Below are positions 44,899 through 52,200 of a DNA stretch of 64,000 bases, one piece after another; the stretch's first letter is position 1, and every line of letters starts with the position of its first letter. Under the pieces are notes generated by a model. It was not told where the DNA came from. It worked only from the letters and a program-made list of their open reading frames with translations, and did no database searches. Source of the DNA: Erodium maritimum (lineage: Eukaryota; Streptophyta; Magnoliopsida; Geraniales; Geraniaceae); assembly GCA_963921825.1 (NCBI GenBank), contig OY997588.1, forward strand, positions 128,619,203 through 128,683,202, written 5' to 3'. The position numbers and the translations under genes are program-made.

Positions 44899-45839
44899 GA
44901 ATTTGCTGGGATAATAAAGTTATCAGCATACTCTAGCTTTAGTTTGTTTAAATGCCACAAAGGTGTTACTGGCTCAAAGTCACCTGATACCGGTAACAGT
45001 ATGTATTTTGTTTGTATAAATTTCTTTGGACAATTTCGCTAATAAAGATCACGAGATACACTCATCTGACATACACTATTTTCCCCTGAGATATGGGATT
45101 GGATGATAACATATATATAGAGGATCTTCTTGAGGAGTTCAAAGCAGCAAATGATAGATTTAAAGGAGAAAGTTTGCAGTGTAAATTGGTATTCAAAAAA
45201 ATGCTATTTGTGGTGTCAGATGAAGCAATAGCAGACCAAATGTTTGTACAATTGTCATATGTTCAGGTATGGAACATAATAATTTAGAGGGATTAAGCGT
45301 GACTAGTGCCTAGCGTTTTTTTTAAAACCTTGAATTGAACTATGTTGTCCTTACTCTGGTTATGTTGTTGTAGTTGCAACATGATTATATCTTGGGAAAT
45401 TATCCAGTCAGGAGTGATGATTTTGCACAGTTGTCCGCATTGCAGATCTTGGTTAAGATTGGGTTTGTTGGCAGCCCTGACACATGCACGTCAGTGTTAT
45501 TTTCTTTTCATACTATACCTTATTTTATCGTACTTTGTTGCATTCGACCCATTGGCCCCCATTTATCTATTCAGGTTAATGTTTTCTGTTTATTCACAGT
45601 TGAAATGTTATCTTGTGGTATCCAATTCTTTTAGATTCCAGTTAATGTTCACTTCTTGAGCCTTTTATTTTTCAGCAAATGGAATTCACTTCTGGAATGA
45701 TTCCTTCCTAGACAAATTGCGATAACCCGGGAATTGGAGCGGGATATCTTTCTCGCTACAATTCATTGGTAGAACTACAGTTCTTGAGATTTCTTGTGCA
45801 AGGAGGATAACAACTTCTGAATAATGGTAAGACAAAGTT

Positions 45840-46426
45840 ATCTTTTCTTCTTCTTGTAATTGTAGTATCCATAGAGGCATTTCAGTATCCTCCTCATAAA
45901 TGAAAACTTCAGCTCCTTTATATATGTTGCATCCCCCCCCCCCAATCATGTTGTGTAGATTGATGCAAGTATGTATTATATGTAACAAAGTTCTTCTCTC
46001 CCACAAACGAGTCGGTCGAGTAATGATATGCTAGTGCACTGAAAAACTCTTAAATCCATTTCGACATACATCCTAGTACTCTCTTTGTGATAAGAAAAAT
46101 GTTTCCTTTTTTACGTGTGGCAGAAAAAAAAATTGACACCACGCATGGTAAATTCCATCAACTAAGTAATAAGGATATTCATAATGATTATTGTTTATCT
46201 CGTACTCCATGGTTGATTGTTTCCCTTCAAGCACTTCAGTGAACAAATGTGATTTGTTGAGCCCATTAATGTCATTGTTCGACCCGATGGTACCGGAAAA
46301 AAACATGTCAACTCCACAAATCGCATGAGGCAACCGCTTTGAGCAATATTGTTGAGACATTAGCATGTATGTACTCAAGACTTCTAATCATACTTGAAAA
46401 GCTCTACCTCTCGCTGATATACAACA
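45840..46426 (-). pseudogene. PIF/Harbinger transposase, C-terminal part
   Basis: The minus-strand translation, over two frames, gives TILLKAVASCDLWS, then GSNNDINGLNKSHLFTEVL, YYLVDGIYHAWCQF and LLHIIHTCINLHNMI. These are the landmark blocks of plant Harbinger DDE nuclease (SHNDINVL, YYLADGIYPxW, MHNMI), including a catalytic Asp in each of the first two. A stop follows LWS and frames change, so it is dead. The solo LTR at 46427-49376 cuts it; the N-terminal block is at 49382-49760. Its left edge lies against the end of the KCBP fragment. Confidence 0.78.
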
Positions 46427-49376
46427 TGTGAAGACCGCCTCGGTAAAAAGATTTAACTTATTTAATTTTATTCTATCGGAACGTCGAGGTTGAAAATTGG
46501 GTCGGTTGTTGGTAACGACGTGGTTGAAATTCGATTTAATTTTTAATTCGTAAAAAAACAAAATTAAAAAAAAGGTAAAGGGGTCGGACCGGGTCGAACC
46601 AGACCCGACCTGCAAGCCCGGCCAGGTAGGCCAGCCCCAAATCCGAGTCCCTCTTCAGTATTGGGCCGTGCTACCCAAGCCCTCTTCTTCTCGCTTTGGG
46701 CCGTGCGGCCTGTTCTACGCCTGAGGCCTGTTTAAGCCCCGACCCGAACTATTTATACCCTATTTCTAGGGTTTCTGCTCAGTTCGTCTCCTCCTTCGTT
46801 CCCTCACGCGCAGACCGACCTCCCTCACTCTCTCTACCTTCCTCCTCTCTCCCATCTCCGTCTAGCTCACCACCGCCGGCGCACACCCCATCTCCGACCC
46901 CGTCTCCCTCTCCTCTCCATCTCCGATCCTCTTCCCCTTCTCCATTCAGCCCGCCACCGCCTCACCCTCCTTCGTCTCGCCATCGCCCTCTCATCCCCCT
47001 CGCTGAAACCAAGTCATCAGTACTTCACCTTCGCGTCCTCTTCACCAGCGTAGCCGAAACCCCTCCTCGTCGTCGCCGTGCACGTCTAGCCGAGACGAGC
47101 TCGCCGGCGCTCGCCAGATCTGGTGAGTTCTCGCTCGGATCTGAAGCGATAAGCTTTAACCACAACCGTCATCCACCGTCATCCTTTCCCTATGGTGAGA
47201 GTCGCAACCGTGAGTGTTGGTCGCCGGCGTCTCCGCCGGTGGCCGGCCAAAATGCGAACCGAGCCTTTCTCCCGTTCCTCCTCCTTCTTCTTTTGTTTCC
47301 ATGCGTTGCTTTTGGATCTGGGCTTTATGGACACAGATTTCATGTTTTGAATCTGGCCTGTTTGGAAGCAAAATAAAAGGAAAGTGAAAAGAAAATTATT
47401 TGAAACGAAGAACAATTTTAAATCAAAAAGGAAAGAATTTGAAACGAAATAAGATTTAAATTAAAAATGGTTTTAACTGGTTTGTGGAACAAATCAGATT
47501 TGATAAAATGGGACTGTTACAAAATCGAGGATTGAATCTGGAACGTTTTTGGAACGATAAAACTGGATGTTTAAATCGGACTAGAACGGGACAAAAGCGG
47601 GAGCGCTGAATCGAACCTCGAGACTCGTGCCTCGAAACACATACATCGTGATTCGTGCCTCGGGACCCGTACCTCGACATCTGTGCATTGAGAACCGTGC
47701 CTCGGAAAACATGCACATGGTTCTGTGGTCGGAGCTCGAGTACTCGAACCCGATTCGTCGTATAATCCGCTTTTAGCCCGCTCGAGTTAAAAGACAACTG
47801 TTGAACTTAAATCAAACCCATCGTAACTTTAATTTAACTTTGGAACCGTTTTAATATTGTGGCTTTCCGTGTAATTTAGAGTCTGGCTTCGATCGAAGAG
47901 AAGACCAGAGGTAGCGAGCCAGGACGTCAGCAGCTAGGAGACGTAGCTGTCGGTTCGTCTTGAGGTAGGGAACGTAGCGGATACCGGTTTAATTGTGGAA
48001 AGTTACTAGTATGCATGCTAGGAATAATAAAACTGGAATGATCGTTTATATTAGATAATAACCGGACGAGTCGTAGTAACGTGTAGGATGTGATTCACTA
48101 GTGTTAGCCTGCTTTAAATACTTGGGAAATTGTCGTGCTGGTAGATCGGCCATGTCGAGCCGTAGGTTGTGTGCTGATTGAATTGCCTGTGATTGTTTGA
48201 GATGCCTGCTGTGTGACTTAGTGTCGATAAGTTTAATATACAAGATTTAGTATATCCACTGAGCATGTTGTTGCTATGTGTGGGCGAGTGTGTCGTGCTT
48301 GTGTTGATGTGAACCCTTGGATGTGATATGGTCGGGTGAGTGATAGACCGACGTGACGTGTTGTGGTACGATTGTTGGGCTTGGTAAGCCGTGTTTAATT
48401 ATGGCATTGTGTGTGTGATATCATCTTAATGTGTGTTCCGAGGAGTTGTTTCCGGTATGGTACCTAAGACTGAGGAGGTACGCCGATGTAGGGTAGTACC
48501 TAGGCCGACAGTGTGGTTCCATGTATGCGCGGTCCCCTGGGTAGTGGTTCCGGTATGATGACCTACATCGAGGGGGTATGCCGGTGTAGTACATCTAGGC
48601 CGACGGTTACGTGATCAGTGCTTTACCCGAAGGAGTACCGGGAAAGTTGTGTTGTCTGTTCGTTCCCCGAATGAGTGCCGGGAAGATGTCTAGGCCGATG
48701 GAGATTCCGGTATGATGTATTGAGATCGTGCCCCGTGTGTTTGCCGGGAAGATATCTAGGCCAATGTTGTGTGTTCCGGTGCGATATGGGACGTGTGTAT
48801 GATTTACTGTACGGGACGTGGACAGCCGGCCGAGTAGGGTACTGCGGTACGGGACGTGTGTATGATTTACTGTTTACTTTATGCCTGTTGATCTGTTAAG
48901 TGTTGTGGTTGCGGTTTGTGTTTGGTCGTTTGAGTATGTTTGTGAGTGTGGGTTGGTCTTGTGTTGGAGTTTTTGTGGTTACGAGTTCTGTTGGTAATTA
49001 GTTGTGTGTTGTACTAGTATGCCCTAATTGGACGGTTACCCGTGTTGGTGAGCGCTGCTTATAACCTTAACTACTTTTCCTACTGAGCGAAAGCTCACCC
49101 CTTACTTTGTTGTCTTTCAGGTCCTAAGCGGGTTGGTTGCTAGTTGGATGGTCGATGCTCGGGAGCTTGCGAGGGTCCTAGGCTAGTAGTCTAGAGACGT
49201 ACTATCCTCTTTTAATAAACTCTTTTACTGTTTTTTTTACCGAACTGTCGACTCGTGGCTTTGTTAAAAGTTTTAAATTTATGACTTGGAGACTCGTTGG
49301 CTTTATTTTCGATTAAAATTAATGTTGTTTTAGTTCACGTCTCGAGTCCGGTCAAAACCAGATTTGGGGCGTGACA
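46427..49376 (+). mobile_element. Solo LTR, gypsy-type family B
   Basis: Starts tgtgaagaccgcctcgg, ends agatttggggcgtgaca; TSD caaca at 46422-46426 and 49377-49381. 2950 bases. GC-rich part 46600-47340 with a long open frame (46696-47376) that is Pro/Ser low-complexity and not a gene. Tandem array at 48420-48790 and hairpin TGAGC-GAAA-GCTCA at 49084-49097, followed by TGTTGTCTTTCAG. Confidence 0.9.
48420..48790 (+). repeat. LTR-internal tandem array
   Basis: About five diverged units with ggttccggtatgatg, cctaggccgac/atg and gagtgccgggaagatgtc; matches the array of the other family B LTR. Confidence 0.65.
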
Positions 49377-49381
49377 CAACA

Positions 49382-49760
49382 AATCATGCTAAGTTGTCAG
49401 AAGTCGGTCACCTCTCATACTCTGCTCGGGCCATGAGAATCATGTGATGGTTGATGCATTCATCCATTGTTTTGTCTAACGAATTAACATAGTAACTGTA
49501 AGCTAGCATCGTTATGGAAGTCATGCAATGTTGATGTAGACCTAACCCAAGATTTTCAAAAACACAAATCTTTTGGATAAAGTACTCAACGTGGGTCACA
49601 ATCGCCTCCATAATGCGAAGAAACAGGTTTAGTCGTGCGGAACCAACACCAAAACAACTCGCTCCCGTAAACTGGGTGCTCTACAACGTAATCACCCATC
49701 AGGCATCCGTGGCCATTTGCACGACCTTGGTGCAATACCTTGTTTTTTTCTCGATAAGCC
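49382..49760 (-). pseudogene. PIF/Harbinger transposase, N-terminal part
   Basis: Minus-strand blocks GDYVVEHPVYGSELFW, then FRTTKPV, then MEAIVTHVEYFIQK (49611) and LHQHCMTSITMLAYSYYVN follow the usual Harbinger order (YPPxxFRRRFRMxRPLFLRI ... KCTAAIRMLAY). Frames change near 49620 and a stop follows EYER. The central portion between here and TILLKAVAS is missing even after removing the solo LTR, so the source was an internally deleted copy. Confidence 0.7.
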
Positions 49761-50010
49761 TTCTCTAGATTTTCCTCTTGCCCTTAAGCCTCATCCCTCT
49801 CCTCCAAATGGATCGTCAACTCGACAACCTATACTTATATATTTCCTCTAACTTTTCAACTTTCACATGCCTCAAAATCTTTCGACGTAATTATTTATGT
49901 AGGAGTAAATATCAAAATTTGTTGGTGGTACGAGAATGATAAGTTAAGAGAGAAGAAATATTGGTTGTGCAATTTCAAATTAAATTATATTTAGAAAAAC
50001 CTTACTTGAC
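49761..50010. other. Flank between Harbinger and copia elements
   Basis: No gene seen. It probably continues at 56719 beyond the copia insertion. Confidence 0.4.
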
Positions 50011-50015
50011 TGTTG

Positions 50016-50963
50016 TGTTGGAGAAATAGGCTTCAAAAGCCATTTTTCCTATTTGTTCAGAAGTCCCACATCGGAAAGGGAGAGGAATGGAGTTATGTTT
50101 ATAAGCTCTCTCTTCCCTTTCCTATTCAACAAGCTCTTGGGCTCCCTATGCAGGCTGGGCCGGATTGGGCCTCGCGCACCGCCCCCGCCGTCCGTCCGGG
50201 CCGGGCCGGGCCGGGCTCGGGTTCGGGTGGAGCCCCTGCAGGGCGGGCTAAGACATAACAAGAATTAATTTTTTGGGAAATACTTTTCTGAAATTCAAAT
50301 CTTTTTGAACTTAAATAAGTTGTAACGTTTTTCAGTTTTGATTCTGATTTAATGGCTGAAAACGTTTTCGATTGTGAACTAAAACGTGGTTTAATTCACG
50401 AAACTGAAAATCAGATTTTATTTCCTTTTTAATAGGCTTTATTATGTTTTGAAGGGGTTTGAAACCGAAATCTGATTTGAGCCTATTTAAACTCAACTTT
50501 GGTTCACTTTTGAGCACTTACGATTTTACCAATTACCAGAGCCAAAGTATACACGTTTTCATCCTCTTCCCAAACGTTTTCTCCACCCTTTGTTCTGGTT
50601 AACGTTCTGCTGCTTCCACATCCGGTAGAGCGAGTGGGCGCGCTGCCGGGTAGAGCTGAGTGATCCTTGGGGAGCAACCGCTGCTGATCGCCACCACAGT
50701 CACGTCGGAAAATTTGCTTTCAAGTCAGTGGACCACCGTGCCACGTCTCAGCTGTTTACTTACCAACCAACCTCTGTTTTTCTCTGCTGCTGACTGCTAA
50801 CAGTTTCTGTTACGGAGTGCTAAAAGTCTCTGCTGCAAAGTGCTAATAGTTTCTGCTCTTCAACCGGGTTGGTCGTTCCTCTTTTCGATTACTTGTTTTA
50901 TTGTGTGTTTTGTTGGTTTGGTTCTGCAATTCTTTAAAACATTTTATGCAAATTATTCCAACA
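50016..50963 (+). repeat. Copia 5' LTR
   Basis: 948 bases, direct repeat of 55755-56713. Contains a USE-like element and TATA box (50063-50104), a GC-rich part (50157-50245) and, near the 3' end, three loose copies of tgctaayagtytctgct (50795-50860). Confidence 0.93.
50063..50104 (+). promoter_or_regulatory. snRNA-type USE plus TATA in copia 5' LTR
   Basis: GTCCCACATCG at 50063-50073 is an exact match to the plant U-snRNA upstream sequence element RTCCCACATCG. TATAAG starts at 50100, 26 bases later. Plant snRNA genes use this pair, with shorter spacing for RNA polymerase III and longer for polymerase II. Whether the LTR uses it this way is inference. Confidence 0.55.
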
Positions 50964-51015
50964 ATTTGAAAGCAAATTATTATATTATTCATTTAATATT
51001 TCGTAAACTTTTTTA

Positions 51016-52200
51016 ATGATGAACATGAACAACCTGAACACGAATATGCATGCTAATCTGAATTCGGCTAATGCTGTTGCTGCTCGTAATTTCCCTCGTG
51101 TTGAACCTCTCGACAGCACCAACTACCGTCGTTGGTCTAAAAAACTTATGATTTTCTTTGAACAAAATGAAATAGATTATGTGTTGCTTGAAGATCCCCC
51201 TGTGCCTTTAGCTGCTACTGGTAGTACAACTCCCTTAGTCGCCTCCATTGTTAGGGACAATGAGGCCAAACTTAAGAAGTATGCTAAGGATAATAAAATT
51301 GCCCGCTGCCAACTTTTGGACTCTGTGTCCAATACCCTCTTTGATCTTCTAGCTGCTCATAAGTCTGCCAAATTCATTTGGGAGACTTTGGAGAAGAAGT
51401 ACGGGGCTGACGACACTGTGAACAAGAAGTACGTCGTAAGCAAGTGGCTTGCATTCCAAATGGTTGACAACCGATTGATCATGGATCAAGTCCACGTTTA
51501 CGAGGACCTGTCCGCCGCCATTGTCAACGAAGGGATGGAAATGAACGAGCTGTTCCTCGCTCATATGCTGCTGGAGAAGTTTCCACCGTCGTGGAAAGAC
51601 TACCGAAACCACCTCAAGCACATAGAGAAGGATTTGATTCTTCAAGACCTCATTCGCCACATGAAGATTGAGGAAGCGAATCGCTTGAAGGACGCTCTGA
51701 GTGCCTTCCCACCTTTGCCGCCTCCGACGGCAAAGGCCAACATCGTGGAATCTGGTGGCCCGTCTCGACAGAACAAGTTCAAGACGAAGCCCAAGTCCAA
51801 GGAAGCTCTCAAGCGAGGACCTGCTGACAACTGCAACAAGTTTGTGAAGCCCTCCTCTGCTGTTCGGAAACCGAAGCAGAATCTGGTGTGCTATGTTTGC
51901 GGACAAGCTGGACACAAGGCCTATCAGTGTGTTCAACGTCAAGGCTTCAAGAAGAATGATGCAAGGGCCTACATTGCTGAAGATGACGACATAGTAGCTG
52001 CTGTAGTTGTTGAGGCTATGCTAGTTCACAACACCGTTGACTGGGTGTTGGACTCCGCATCCACCCGTCATCTCTACAATTCGAGGGAGCTCTTCTATGA
52101 GTTTGAACCAACTGCACCTGGTGAAGTGGTTCATATGGGAAACGACTCTACTGCGGTAATAGCTGGAGTTGACATCCGGGAAGACGCTCGTACTCAGTAA
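51016..52200 (+). CDS. gag: Copia gag and start of protease
   Basis: 394 codons starting 53 bases after the 5' LTR. The capsid-like region (residues about 30-240) has NYRRWSKKLMIFFEQNE, FIWETLEKKYG and LAHMLLEKFPPSWKDYRNHL, typical of copia gag (UBN2-type). A zinc knuckle, CYVCGQAGHKAYQC, lies at residues about 292-305. The protease begins at WVLDSASTRHL, where the usual catalytic D-S-G is D-S-A. The frame then ends at 52200, and pol continues in the +1 frame from before that point. Copia elements normally have a single gag-pol frame, so this is either a mutation or, less likely, programmed shifting. Forms the particle that packages the element's RNA. Confidence 0.9.
   Translation: MMNMNNLNTNMHANLNSANAVAARNFPRVEPLDSTNYRRWSKKLMIFFEQNEIDYVLLEDPPVPLAATGSTTPLVASIVRDNEAKLKKYAKDNKIARCQLLDSVSNTLFDLLAAHKSAKFIWETLEKKYGADDTVNKKYVVSKWLAFQMVDNRLIMDQVHVYEDLSAAIVNEGMEMNELFLAHMLLEKFPPSWKDYRNHLKHIEKDLILQDLIRHMKIEEANRLKDALSAFPPLPPPTAKANIVESGGPSRQNKFKTKPKSKEALKRGPADNCNKFVKPSSAVRKPKQNLVCYVCGQAGHKAYQCVQRQGFKKNDARAYIAEDDDIVAAVVVEAMLVHNTVDWVLDSASTRHLYNSRELFYEFEPTAPGEVVHMGNDSTAVIAGVDIREDARTQ

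Larger units (their letters stand above)
42471..45815 (+). pseudogene. KCBP (kinesin-like calmodulin-binding protein) MyTH4-FERM fragment
   Basis: Six exons on the plus strand with canonical junctions: about 42471-42720, 43071-43401, 44899-44992, 45091-45266, 45374-45489 and 45676 to about 45815. The spliced phases all agree. The protein has MyTH4 motifs (IKLFQIILKYIGVDSSNR, ELCDELFMQILKQTRSNQDR, YLIKAWNLMYLCASSMP) and FERM motifs (LQCKLVFKK, LQHDYILGNYPV, LSALQILVKIGFV, FLPRQIAIT). KCBP/ZWICHEL is a plant-only minus-end kinesin active in trichome and cell-division microtubules. This copy has no kinesin motor, no calmodulin-binding end and no N-terminus; it has a stop at 45698-45700 (Arg codon lost in the LLERFL motif) and a frame change soon after. 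It is a truncated duplicate and not a working gene. Confidence 0.88.

Noticed and set aside
46696..47376. Plus-strand 226-codon frame, Pro/Ser-rich
   Set aside because: Lies inside the solo LTR 46427-49376 in its GC-rich CT-biased part; low-complexity, no domain, and the related LTR at 27288-30032 has no conserved counterpart frame.
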